This document shows, in pieces, positions 10,891 to 21,263 of a DNA stretch of 64,000 nt. Each line of letters starts with the position of its first letter. Positions within the stretch are counted from its first letter, which is position 1. The stretch is from Ehretia macrophylla (taxonomy: Eukaryota; Streptophyta; Magnoliopsida; Boraginales; Ehretiaceae): positions 57,359,747 to 57,423,746 of the forward strand of contig CM075765.1 of assembly GCA_037974665.1 (NCBI GenBank), read 5' to 3'. The position numbers were made by a program, and so were the translations under genes. The notes beneath the pieces were generated by a model that ran no database searches, had not been told where the DNA came from, and worked only from the letters and a program-made list of their open reading frames with translations.

Positions 10891-11655
10891 CTACTTCTTA
10901 CTCGGCTGACTGCTCTCGGCTAACATCTCAGCCTTCCGTTTCTCAAACTTCGAGGCTGCCTGAAATGCCTCGGGAAAAGTAGTGTAGGTCTGTCCAGTCA
11001 AATGCAACTGTATGTCCATTCTCAACCCACGGACAAACCTATGTATCATCCTCCTAGCTGGCCGTACCAACTCAGGCATATACCTCGACAGGCTAACAAA
11101 TCTAGCCTCATATTGTGCAACAGTCATGTTTCCCTGCTTCAGGGCCACAAACTCATCTTCCCGTCTCTCCATTGCCATCTCGGGAATATATTTGTCTCGG
11201 AACTCACTTACAAAATCATCCCATAAGTGTGGAACATCCTCACAATCCCATCTCAGCCTAACAGTCTTCCACCCCTGCTCTGCATCACCCTCAAATAAAA
11301 ATGATGCATAGTCTATTCTTGCCTCATCGGTATACCTCAAAGCAGTGAAAATTTTCTCAACTCGATTAATCCATCTCTCGGCCGCCTCATCATCCGGCTC
11401 CCCGAAAAACTTTCCTGGCTCGTGCCTCAGAAATTTCTCAAGCTGGTTATTCTCAACTCTGTACCCCTGTCCACCAGGATTAGCTTGATTACCCTGGGGA
11501 TTAATCCGGTCCTGCCTCTGCTCATGTAGTACCTGTGTGATCCGGTCTACTGCAGTAGTCATGGTAGCCATAAACTGCTTAGGCAACGGCTGCTGACCCT
11601 GTTCCGCTGCCTCTTCATCTGATCCTATACCTTGAGTACCACGACGTGGCGGCAT
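10891..11655 (-). CDS. gag: G1 gag capsid part
   Basis: A 254-codon frame starts MPPRRGTQ and ends SSQPSKK at a TAG. It encodes the particle protein that packages the RNA. Residues about 75-215 form the retrotransposon gag domain (EKFLRHEPGKFFG, FRDKYIPEMAMERREDEF, ALKQGNMTVAQYEARF, RFVRGLRMDIQLHL). The start lies about 290 nt downstream of the primer site. The TAG separates the capsid from its zinc knuckles. G2 reads CAG (Gln) here, so the stop is a recent C-to-T change and not the natural end of gag. Read-through could still make some full polyprotein; this cannot be judged from sequence. Confidence 0.9.
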   Translation of the reverse strand: MPPRRGTQGIGSDEEAAEQGQQPLPKQFMATMTTAVDRITQVLHEQRQDRINPQGNQANPGGQGYRVENNQLEKFLRHEPGKFFGEPDDEAAERWINRVEKIFTALRYTDEARIDYASFLFEGDAEQGWKTVRLRWDCEDVPHLWDDFVSEFRDKYIPEMAMERREDEFVALKQGNMTVAQYEARFVSLSRYMPELVRPARRMIHRFVRGLRMDIQLHLTGQTYTTFPEAFQAASKFEKRKAEMLAESSQPSKK

Positions 11656-11947
11656 AGTAGCAACTCACAATAGCTGACAACATTTAAAAGCAGTTTATAG
11701 ATAGAAATATAACACATAAGATTAGATAACACTCAAGTCAATAACAATCCAATATTCTATCACACAATTCACATAAGACAAGTTTAACTTGCCAAACTAT
11801 TTCACTTAAACACATAAACATTCCAAGTTCACAAAATCATGCTAGAACATTTTCTTTTCACTTAGCAATCATTCATAAACACTTTAACATTTCAGACCTT
11901 TACCCCACAGACCGAGAATCATATCCCGGCTCATGCAAGACTATCAT
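11656..11947 (-). other. G1 untranslated leader between primer site and gag
   Basis: About 290 bp between the primer site and the gag ATG, with no reading frame of note. It matches the same interval of G2 (60006-60291) closely. The packaging signal of such elements usually lies here, but I see no specific motif. Confidence 0.6.
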
Positions 11948-11959
11948 GCTCTGATACCA
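11948..11959 (-). other. G1 tRNA primer binding site
   Basis: The minus strand reads TGGTATCAGAGC, complementary to the 3' end of plant initiator tRNA-Met. It lies 8 nt inside the 5' LTR and sets the element's direction. Confidence 0.93.
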
Positions 11960-12412
11960 CCTAAAGATGTCACGCCCCGACCCGACCCCGCAAAAGGCCA
12001 AGCCCGGACCCGACACACGGACGGAGTCTCCTCTGTACCGCGGACGATCCAAAACCCTAAAAACAATATAATACTTGCGAAAGCTATAAAATGATCAAAA
12101 CAAGCTAACTTTCTTTAAAATTTGCATTCTCTTACTAACCAACTTTCCAAACCAAAAATGCCATGCATACTACACAAGTACTTATGCCACTAAACCATTA
12201 GCCATTAGCATGCATTTCTTCACTAATCATCAGTTACAAGTTACAACATTACAACTTTAATTCATTACAACATAAGACCATTAAAGGTCTCAAAATAGGA
12301 AAATACATACAAGGCTACAAGCCTCAAAATTAAGCTTCCTTCACGCAATATACATAACATCAAGGTTTGCACAAAACTGGTAACCAACCACCAGCAAAGC
12401 AGGTAAGTGCTA

Positions 12413-12478
12413 TCACGGAAACACCTCCACCTGCTCCTCCTCCTCAATTACCTCGAGAGGGTCTGCCTCAACTACTCC
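12413..12478 (-). other. Acidic short reading frame in G1 5' LTR
   Basis: Identical to 5187-5252. The preceding TTTTTACAG looks like a splice acceptor. As part of the 5' LTR this copy would be transcribed downstream of the promoter at 13924-13930. Confidence 0.5.
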
Positions 12479-13745
12479 TGTAAAAACATAGTATAGAGAG
12501 GAATGAGCAAAAACTATTGCTCAGCGAGGGCAATTGGTCTCAAGGACGGAGATGAGAGAAATATGCAATGCAATACCACGCAATACATACAAATCATATA
12601 AAGATACAACCAAAGCCATCAATTAAGCAAGGCAAGTATTTAAAGCTGCAAACACTCAATCAAAGGATACGATACTCTTTTCACGAACCACTTTCAAACA
12701 CGAATTCGATGACGACGCGCCGGCCCAAAACAACCTTATAACACCAGTTTGGAATACCCCGGAAGTATCCATCAATCCTACGACCCAAATCTCCCTGGGA
12801 GGCAACCCAAGCGAGAAAGGGAATAGCAACGGAGCTAGAGCAACCAACACTGGCAACCCAAGGCTACCCAGAGAGGCCCATCACTCACGTGCGAGACACT
12901 ATGCCATGCAAGACTCGATACAAGACAATAAACAAGCAATAAATAAGCGATAAACCACACGTGGGAGAATAACAAAGTAGGTTACTCTCGCACGCAATAG
13001 CAGCAATTTGATAAGCAATTCAATCCAAAATAACTCAAACAAGTAATTCAAGTAATTCTAAGCATTCTATAAGCATAAAGACAAGTAAACACACAAAAAC
13101 ACAAATCGGCCCCAACTATCAAAATGCTACCATTTCCAAACGAGCCACGAGTTCTGGAAACCGACTTCGCCAACCCTCCTAGGTCACCGTAAGGCACGTC
13201 TAAAGACCCCGAAACCTTACTTCACCCTAGAACTCGCGCAAAGCCCCGATTTCCCCCTTTCTCGTTTGAACTACAACTACAACAACCAAACACCCAACCA
13301 ACGCCATCTTCGCACCAAAAGTGCTCCCATGGCTTCCCGAAGCAATGCCAACACGCAAAACGAGAAAACGCCAAAGTCGACCTAAACGACCCCGACTTTC
13401 CCAAAGGCTTAATTCTCATTTTTTTCACTACGCAACCCAAACAAACCACACATTTTAGCATTCTAGCATACCTAGCACGTTTCTACATCAACAGAAAGCA
13501 TAACAGCGCAATTTCAACATTTCAAGGTTTTACTATTCACAAAGTACTATTCATATCACAATTCAAGTTGCAATCACAACATTTAACCGCAGAAAATGTT
13601 ACAAAGCCATAAATACATGTTCTACCAATGCTAAGGAACATTTTAGAAGCATCAATTCGCTTTAAATAACGATCTACGGATAAATCTAAAAACTGATAAA
13701 GTTAACTAACACAACGTATAAATGCGCAAATAACATGCTTCACTC

Positions 13746-13747
13746 AC
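13746..13747 (-). promoter_or_regulatory. Splice-donor-like site in G1 5' LTR
   Basis: The minus strand reads CCTAAG|GTGAGTG, close to the plant 5' splice consensus AG|GTAAGT. The same site reads CTAAG|GTGAGGG in most other LTRs of the window. Paired with the acceptor-like CAG at 12480-12478 it would define an intron of about 1.27 kb inside the LTR. Inferred from sequence only. Confidence 0.5.
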
Positions 13748-13923
13748 CTTAGGTACTCCTACTCGCAAGGAAAGCAGCGTTGGGTGCCCCGGTAATCACG
13801 CCGCCCGAGGTCTCGCGAAGAATGAAAGATTGGAATCTGAAAACTTTTTTTTTTTCTCCCTCAAAGCTCATGGCCTGCTCTCTCTATTTGCTGCTGTTTT
13901 TTTTTATTTTGCCTATTATTTTA

Positions 13924-13930
13924 GCTTATA
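13924..13930 (-). promoter_or_regulatory. Candidate TATA box of G1
   Basis: The minus strand reads CCTTATAAGC about 180 bp upstream of the donor-like site. The homologous position in family S reads CTTATATATGC. It lies about 330 bp inside the LTR, a usual place for the U3/R border. Confidence 0.55.
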
Positions 13931-14255
13931 AGGTGTCAAATGGTCAAAGGTCAAAGGTCAAAGGTCAAACCACTTAAAACTTGGTCAAAGGCCCCTATTT
14001 CGCGCGTTTTAAAGCCGTTTCAGCTATGGTAAGTTCAAATAAAGCTAGCAATATTTAAAATATAAAATTTAAGTCGTCTAAATACTAGTTTCACTATTTG
14101 CTGAGGACTGGAAATCGTTATCTAGCTATCGCTCCTTAAATGCAATGCACGTTGCGTCGACTAGAAAGTAACAGTTAATTCACAAAGAATTTAAGGAAAT
14201 AAAATTTTCAAAATAATAAACAAAGAAAATTCATATTCCGGGCTCGGGTATTACA

Positions 14256-14442
14256 CATGGCATGTTTATCTAGGTATCGCACGTATATCGAGGATTAGGG
14301 CACACAATTCTAGGTTAAGGCACGTATAACGAGGCATGCACAAAATCCAAGACAGGGTACGTAATCCTAGGTTAGTCATATAATTTTAGGTCTAAGGCGC
14401 GCAAATTGAGGTAGGACACGTTATTCGGTATCAGGCCTCACA
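14256..14442 (-). repeat. R1a 3' LTR, second part (U3 repeats)
   Basis: Begins with the second copy of CATGG and continues the R1 sequence broken at 4741, matching about 21075-21263 of the other LTR. It consists of the ACGTG-type repeats and ends at GGCCTCACA. Confidence 0.85.
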
Positions 14443-17334
14443 TCCTCCCCTCCTTAAAAGAATTTCGTCCCGAAATTTATTCTTACTTGTTAAGGTCATT
14501 TAGACGGATCCCGACCCTTGTTATTTTTCAACTCCGGGTCGTCCTTTGCTCTGTGATCTTTCTTACCACAATGAATTCACTTCCTAGCTTTCTCCAATCA
14601 ATTAATTTGGTATGACCCCTACGTTTACAGTTCGTTCCTTTGAACAACTCTCTTTTTTCCAATTGATCTTAAGGTCGAGTTCATTAACTAAAGTTAGAAT
14701 CTCCAAACATAGTCATCAAAGCTGCATTGGTATTCTAACAATATAACAATAACTCCAAAATCATGACTCATGTTGTATCAATCTCGCATCCATACCTCAA
14801 AAGGAATATCACAATAATACCACGATTTTATGGTTACATACACTAATTTTAAGACGAGAGGTCTATATCAGATTTACATATCCTATCTACTAGCTTCAAA
14901 ACTGTTATCACATAGGTCATACACAAGTTACGGATCATTTCCACGATACGACTCTATTTTTAGGAAGAACTCACCTAGCAACTAATCCATCTCAAATCGT
15001 CATCTATCGGTAGTATGATAGTTCTTATCTTGAAGGTACATTGGATTAGTAAATCTTCTAATGACTAGTCTCCCAATTACAAGCTCTTATTCACTAATCT
15101 CCTTTCCTGACTTTGTTAACCTTCACACTCGTAATCAACGAGAAAGACCGTTGAGATTCATTAAACTCGAATTCTAAGGTTTATTAAGTATCACTAACAA
15201 ATTGCCATCGAAATTGCATGAGTAAACTAATCATGTTGCACTAGTTTAACTCTTACAAGTAAATTTTATCAGCTTATGATCCACAATCTATCTTCTTATT
15301 CAAATCTCTATTTTCACGTCATGAGGCTTGAGAATTTTCTTTTAATCTTATCCAAAACTCCTAAGGTGAATAGTTTCAACCCCAAATAAATTCCACTCAC
15401 CTCAATTCAAGATTACGTCATACTTAAGAAGACAATGGTCCTACTCACTTAGCAAGCTAGTCATTCCTTCGAACACTTAATGCCCGCCAATATATCTTCA
15501 ACATTAATGTTACTAAGCTGGGTTCATAGCCATGCAAGTGATATCAATTCTGTACTAGGTTACCGACCGCACAACAATAATCCTAGGATTATTAATGGGT
15601 ACCGAAATGACCGACTTCATAAAATACTTACACGAGATAACTTCAAGGTTGTATCAATATAAGAATTATGACCACGAGACATCCTTCAACATAACCTAAT
15701 AGAGATTCATAAGTAATCAACCCCTTATTTAACTATCACTACAAGATTCACCCCTCTTATTCAACGACCACAATTCGAAGTCTACCGATCGCTAGTTTCT
15801 AGATGTGAAACGGTGCACATAGATACGGTGGTCTAACAATAGTCTGTTGGGTCATTATGACTCTAATTCATCTCTATCTTAACTCTATGAAATCTTACTC
15901 TTCTCATTTACATGTTCAACTAGCTAAGAGCGTCAAGACTCATCGACCTTAGGTTCTAGGGTTCACCATGAATCATCATGTATACTTACTATTAGCTATT
16001 TAGGATTACTAATCATATCCTAACGACTCCACTTTGTAACCGAATGCTTTAATCTCATTTCCATGGTTTATATAATAGGTCTATCGGTCTTACTTAAGGA
16101 TATATGCTTTCCAACATCCTCTAGGGTATCTAAACAACGAGTGTATAGAATGACTTACTTGCATAATCACAACTAAACACGAGAGGCACCAAATTAATAC
16201 CATGATTCTAAATATCACCGATATCCAACTTAGGACCTTTAGCAACGTTAGTCATTTAATGCACAATTCAATTCCTTACACTTCTATCCGACATAACATT
16301 TTAGGTACAGTTTTTCCAAACACGAGTTCTAGCTACGTGAATTCCTTGATTCCAACATTCTTATACCTTGTTATACTAAAGAATCATCAACCTTGTTAAA
16401 CTCAGTCTCTAAAGCTACCTACATGTCTTGAGGTTATCCAAACACATTATTCACGTCTTAATAATCTAACCCCTATCGTCCATTTCCACAAGTTTATCTC
16501 TTAATTTCTAGGTCACAATCTTACCATTGAGTGAACTTGAAACTCGTTAATATACACCGTATTAGGTTCAACGATGCTTAATTCCAATCAAGTAGGGATT
16601 CAATCATATAATTAGTCTATTATACCATTTTAAGATATAAGAATTTGATTCAAAAGCAACTCCTAAGTCAAACTTCCATTATAAGCATGTGAACATATAT
16701 ATATACTACTCCACATCTCCAATAGTATTTTCTTATATCTAAGGAAAGTTGTATGTCTTTAACATTTATTCTTGAACCACAATTAGAAGAACATTTTGAC
16801 GGAATTAAGAACTTTATAGCTATAAAATTGATAACTTAATCACAGGCATGTGTATTCCAAAGATAAAGAGATAATTTTACCTCAACAATTATACCTGTGC
16901 TACGCATTTTATATATATGCATATCCAATAAGATATATGATCCATTGAGCACCTGTGAAGATGCGAGAAATCTCTAACCGAGGCTGTCGTTCGTCCTGCA
17001 CAAATTCATTTCCCTGGAAGTCCTACTCCTAACTATCTATTTATATAAACAGTCATTCATGGTTATATAACATGCACATGTATCAAGGAAGGAGTATAAA
17101 AGCATGCATGCATTATTGAGGGCACTAACTTGTCGGTGTGCATGACACATAATACATATAGTCCACAAAGGCACATAGTATTCAATTTTCAAAGCAATTA
17201 AAGCACATTAGCACACATTAACATATATAAACAAGACATCATAATTACCTTAGGGCTTCTACCCATGGTTTGAGAGTTGAACCCGGCTAACGCCTAGTTA
17301 CTAAACTAAGCTCTGATACCATTCTAATATAAGG
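14443..17334 (-). other. R1a internal region, non-coding
   Basis: About 2.9 kb with no gag or pol motif in any frame. The first bases after the LTR (14443-14459) are the polypurine complement. Read on the minus strand, the adjacent 14460-14480 gives NFGTKFF-stop, which may be the last codons of a lost pol. Positions 14443 to about 15960 match 26941 to about 28470 of R1b almost throughout. From about 15970 to 17200 it does not match R1b, which has a broken gag there. The last 130 bp before the primer site match again. Confidence 0.75.
17310..17321 (-). other. R1a tRNA primer binding site
   Basis: The minus strand reads TGGTATCAGAGC, 13 nt from the LTR at 17335. Same initiator-Met type as G and S. 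Confidence 0.88.
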
Positions 17335-20300
17335 TGTCACGCCCCAACTCAGCCTATAAGGTTAGACTAGGGTGTGAACTAAACGTTCAGGTCACGTCAC
17401 ATACTTAACCGTTGATGAAGATTTAACACTTACCGTTTTTAGCCTAAACTCCAAAGTTTTCCAGAAAATCGGCAGCAAAACGGCTGTAATTGGACTCTTT
17501 GGTTTGACCTAATTCTCTAAACGCCTCAATTATTCCAATCATTAATCCAATTCCATTAAGGACTCCTATTTGTCACCAACCGATTGGCCTACTAGTTTAT
17601 CTTGAAAGTCTCGTTTGGTTAATAAGCCTAACATGATAACTATGTCCCATTTATTTGTCAATTTCCTATCATGCAAGTACATATTATCCTTTAGTTTACA
17701 AATGAGCACCTAAGTGAAATTAGATAGAATTAACTTAGTTGATTGTTCATCTAGTAGTTTGAATGCCTACGATAACTACTAATTAAGAAAATGAAAGCAA
17801 ACAACCAAATAAAAGTTCGTCCGGTTATAGATAGTACAATACCAAAATTAGACCCAAATTACAATGGGGTCATTTACATAAATAAACAACGAGCAACATA
17901 AAAGAAATAGTTTTCAAGTAGCATAGTTCACAAATAGCCAAAATCACGCAAAGCACACAAAACAGGCAATCACTGCAAGGAATAATCGTTAGGCACATCG
18001 TCCTCGGGTACCTGTTCTTGATCTTCTTCACCTGAGATGATAAAATAGGGTGACTCCTTATGAACTCAGCGAGGGGGAACGATAAATAAGTTTTGAAACT
18101 CATTTTCCGATTCAACTTATGAAAATCCTTTTGCAAGCATCAATATAACAATAATACAAGTACAGGAACAGAAATACCAGTCTTTCCTCCCCGAGGTTCT
18201 CTAGGAACCAAGCGAGAGTACTTATACAGATAGTAAAAAGGATACAGTGAGCTTTTGCTCTCAGATCAGTTTCAGAATCAGAACTTGCGGCCGACTTCAA
18301 ATCATTCCCCAAAACACGCCAGGTGGATGTACTCCGAATGTACCCCGAAATCCTACGACCCAACTCTCCGAGGAAGTCTAGCCCCCAAGCGAGAGAGGGA
18401 ATAGGACCATGGTAGTCACGGGTGCACTAGCAAGCCCGATGCCGCCCGGTGTGCGTGATCGCTACCATGCCGACAGGAAAGGTTACAACCTTGTATGCAA
18501 TGCGCATTCATGACAGGTAATATCTCATAGTAGGAGGACAACAAAGTAGGTTGCTTTCAGACACTCATAAGATTGCACATTGACAGGTAAACAAGCAGGG
18601 CACGATAAGACATGAAATATATCACAGTAGGAGGACAACAAAGTAGGTTGCCTTCGGACAGTCATAAGATTGCACATTGACAGGTAAACAAGCAGGGCAC
18701 GATAAGATAGGTAATTTCACTTGAAAGGCATATAGAGTTATATGAATATTAAACAGGCATCCATGTAACACATGTAAAACAGGCCATATAACTCATTAAG
18801 AAGCCCACGTGATCAAGTGATAAGATTATTCAACATGCAATGACATCAATCATGGGTTCGGGTGCAAGAAAAGCTTATTTGTCACATGCAATGGTCAAAA
18901 TCACATTTGAAGTCATAATACATTTACGGGCAGCCCACTAAGCATATAATTTCCACACAATATCCAAATGATCAACACTTAGCAAGACTCCCTAGCCATT
19001 AGGGTTTCCGTTTCATGCTTAACCACGTGATTAAACCCTAAGTCAACTCAAAATCATTCTCAAGTCATGCATCATTCAATTCAAACATCCTCAAGTACCC
19101 AAAACAGTCCACACAACATTCCAACAACACAATTCCAAGCAATTAGTACCACAAGAGAGGTTACAACAATTTTCCAAGCATATAGCTAAGTGAAACCTTT
19201 ACTGCAATAGGATGTATTCTCACAATAAATAGGATAACCAAACAATCTCCAAATCTGGTTAATAAGATGTCAAATTAAAGCTTAAGAAGTTAAATAAAAT
19301 CTGAAACAAACCTTACATCAATTGGAGTTCGGGATCATTAGATATAGCGGAAACAGTGGAATAGCACAAAACTGTCCAGATTTGCACACTTTTCAGAATT
19401 TGACATTTTTGAGGTCCTTAGGGTCACTTTTAGCCTTGGTCCATTTCTGACAAAATTGTCCAGAACTGAAAATTTTAGCAGTACACCAATGTTCATACAT
19501 TTTGGACATCATTTACTAAGTCAAATCTGGTTCGTTCTACAAAGTCAGTGCATCTGCCAAAACCTGCTTCATTTTTCCAGATTTCCAGATTTGGTCACAT
19601 TTGAAGGATTTGCCATTTTGAGGACCTTAGACTCAAAATTAGATTCGGCCTATTTCTGGGAAAAATGTTCAAAACTGTCCAAGCTATTCACCTACCAATT
19701 TTCAAGGATTTTAAACATCATTTTCCTAGCTAAACTTACCTCGAACAGACTGGTCAGAGCGCTGTCAACAATTTCGACTTCACCTAGCATCACTTTCAAG
19801 CCAAGATCTTGCCATGCATGGTTGTTTAAGCTTATGAACGACCATATAGCTCAAGTACAGAAGAAAATACACACATTTATGAGCATGCATGTGAATTTTT
19901 GAAGAGTTTTCAAAAGGTTTTAACCCTCACCTTAGCAATCAACCACAAAGATGCACAAAAAACTTGTTGAAGCTTCAAATCTCTTCTTCTTCTTGCTTAG
20001 CCGAGATTCCAACTTGGTTTCTCTATTTTTCCTAGCCTAGTGATCAATCTCTTAGCACATTCATGAGGTTAGAACAAGACGAAAAGAAATGGAAGCCAAG
20101 AAAACTTACCTAGGCTGAAAATGGTGACTCAAAATGCTTGCATGTGTGTTTCTTGCATCCTAGCTTGCTTGGGTGAGTTTCTTTGCTTGTGGTTTGTCTT
20201 GATGCACCTTAGGATGATGAAGATGAGCTAAAAGGTGGAGAGAACTCAGCCAAAACCGAAATGGAGAGAGAAAATGAGAGGGAAGTGAGAGAAATTGAGA

Positions 20301-21263
20301 GGAAATGAAAGAATATGACAAAAGTAATGGCTTTGCAATTTTTTTTGAGCATATGGTCAGCCTTGGGCATACAAATTCAGACTTTTTGTGTCTTCAAGGA
20401 GTATTTTGAAATGGCTAGCATGGGCATGGAGCACTTAGTCGAAAATGGTAGAGATTTGAGGAGAATTTGAGCAATTTTTTATGCATTGTGTTAAGTGTTT
20501 GTCATAGTTTGTCTAGGAATAATTCTTTATGCATTTGTGTCATTAGAATTGTCATAGGAATGTTGGGAAATTAGGGATTCTAGGTAGAATAAAATATAGG
20601 AATGTTTGTTGATGAGTCGAATTATGAATAGAATAATAGTTAGTGGGAAATGTAGGAATAGTTTAGTATTATTTTATTGTTAGTGGAGTTTGTAGAGATT
20701 TTGAATTAGGAATATAATATTGGTTAGTGGATTGTATAGGATTATTTTATTGTCTAGTGCTTTGTGTAGGATTCTTTCTTGATTAACGTGGTGGCACGGA
20801 TTCCTAGGTCTAGGACACGAATTACGAGATAGACACGAACTACGAGGTAAGACACGAACTACGAGGTACATCACGTATTTCAAGAGTACGGATTCTAATG
20901 CTAACATATGCAACCCTATATGAATGAACATAGACCAAAATAAGGCACATAATTCAATGCAATGCATGTAATTCAAGTCACAACTCTTAAACCTAGGTTA
21001 AGGCATGCAGTTCAAGGTTAATGCACATGAAATGAAGAGACACACGCAAATCAAGATCTCGCACGTAGATTAAGGTCATGGCATGTTTATCTAGGTATCG
21101 CATGTATATCGAGGATTAGGGCACACAATTCTAGGTTAAGGCACGTATAACGAGGCATGCACGAAAACCAAGACATGGCACGTAATCCTAGGTCAGTCAT
21201 ATAATTTTAGGTCTAAGGTACACAAATTGAGGTAAGACACGTTATACGGGATCGGGCCTCACA
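17335..21263 (-). repeat. R1a 5' LTR
   Basis: 3,929 bp, uninterrupted, so it is the best copy for reading the R1 LTR. It carries the acidic frame (about 17965-18030), the LGRRI block (about 18315-18395, with LAW intact: SLAWGLDFLGELGRRI), the 208-bp duplication (about 19375-19740), donor-like sites near 19945 and 20110, a CT-rich stretch (about 20270-20340) and U3 repeats (about 20790-21263). The target copy ATTAT follows at 21264. Confidence 0.9.
18315..18395 (-). other. Conserved LGRRI/GY block in R1 LTR
   Basis: The minus strand reads LAWGLDFLGELGRRISGY and continues IRST. The equivalent G1 stretch (12750-12830) reads LAWVASQGDLGRRIDGYF. No indel separates the two over about 75 bp, though the rest of the LTRs is hard to align. 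Related copies: R1b about 24150-24235 and 33450-33525; S about 32135-32235, 51235-51320 and 55750-55840. G2 and S1 have a TGA just after this block, so coding is uncertain. Confidence 0.5.

Larger units (their letters stand above)
4742..14255 (-). mobile_element. G1: near-intact Ty3/gypsy chromovirus (Tekay/Del-like)
   Basis: A complete 9,514-bp element flanked by CATGG (4737-4741 and 14256-14260). LTRs 4742-7027 and 11968-14255 are nearly identical, with about 30 differences by eye. The primer site complement is at 11948-11959 (TGGTATCAGAGC on the minus strand) and the polypurine tract complement at 7028-7040. Gag, protease, reverse transcriptase, RNase H, integrase and a chromodomain-like tail lie in one frame from 11655 to 7039, broken only by two TAG codons. 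The PR-RT-RH-IN order and the C-terminal PLVKVLWNHH/ATWERE region place it in chromoviruses, most like Tekay/Del. It inserted into the U3 of the R1a left LTR, so it is younger than R1a. Confidence 0.93.
11968..14255 (-). repeat. G1 5' LTR
   Basis: 2,288 bp, with the same ends as the 3' LTR. It drives transcription toward lower coordinates. About 30 differences from the 3' LTR were seen by eye, roughly a dozen of them packed into about 100 bp around 13745-13850. Right after the LTR, CATGG repeats the bases before 4742. Confidence 0.93.
974..21263 (-). mobile_element. R1a: LARD-like Ty3/gypsy element, split by G1
   Basis: LTRs start TGTCACGCCCC and end GGCCTCACA on the plus strand. The flanking duplication is ATTAT at 969-973 and 21264-21268. 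The tRNA-Met-type primer site (complement at 17310-17321) and polypurine tract (complement at 14443-14459) place transcription on the minus strand. Without the 9.5-kb G1 insertion, R1a is about 10.8 kb: two LTRs of about 3.95 and 3.93 kb and a 2.9-kb internal region with no gag or pol. Long LTRs around a short non-coding interior are typical of large retrotransposon derivatives, which need proteins from another element. R1b at 23174-43094 is a related copy. Confidence 0.88.

Noticed and set aside
10891..10893. The G1 gag TAG as the natural gag-pol border
   Set aside because: It falls before the zinc knuckles, and G2 has CAG at the same codon.
14443..17334. Hidden pol in the R1a interior
   Set aside because: No YVDD-type, DTG/DPG, HHCC or DDE motif was found in any minus frame.
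20790..21263. Possible CRISPR-like or satellite array
   Set aside because: Units are degenerate and about 20 bp without distinct spacers, and always lie at the same end of R1 LTRs.
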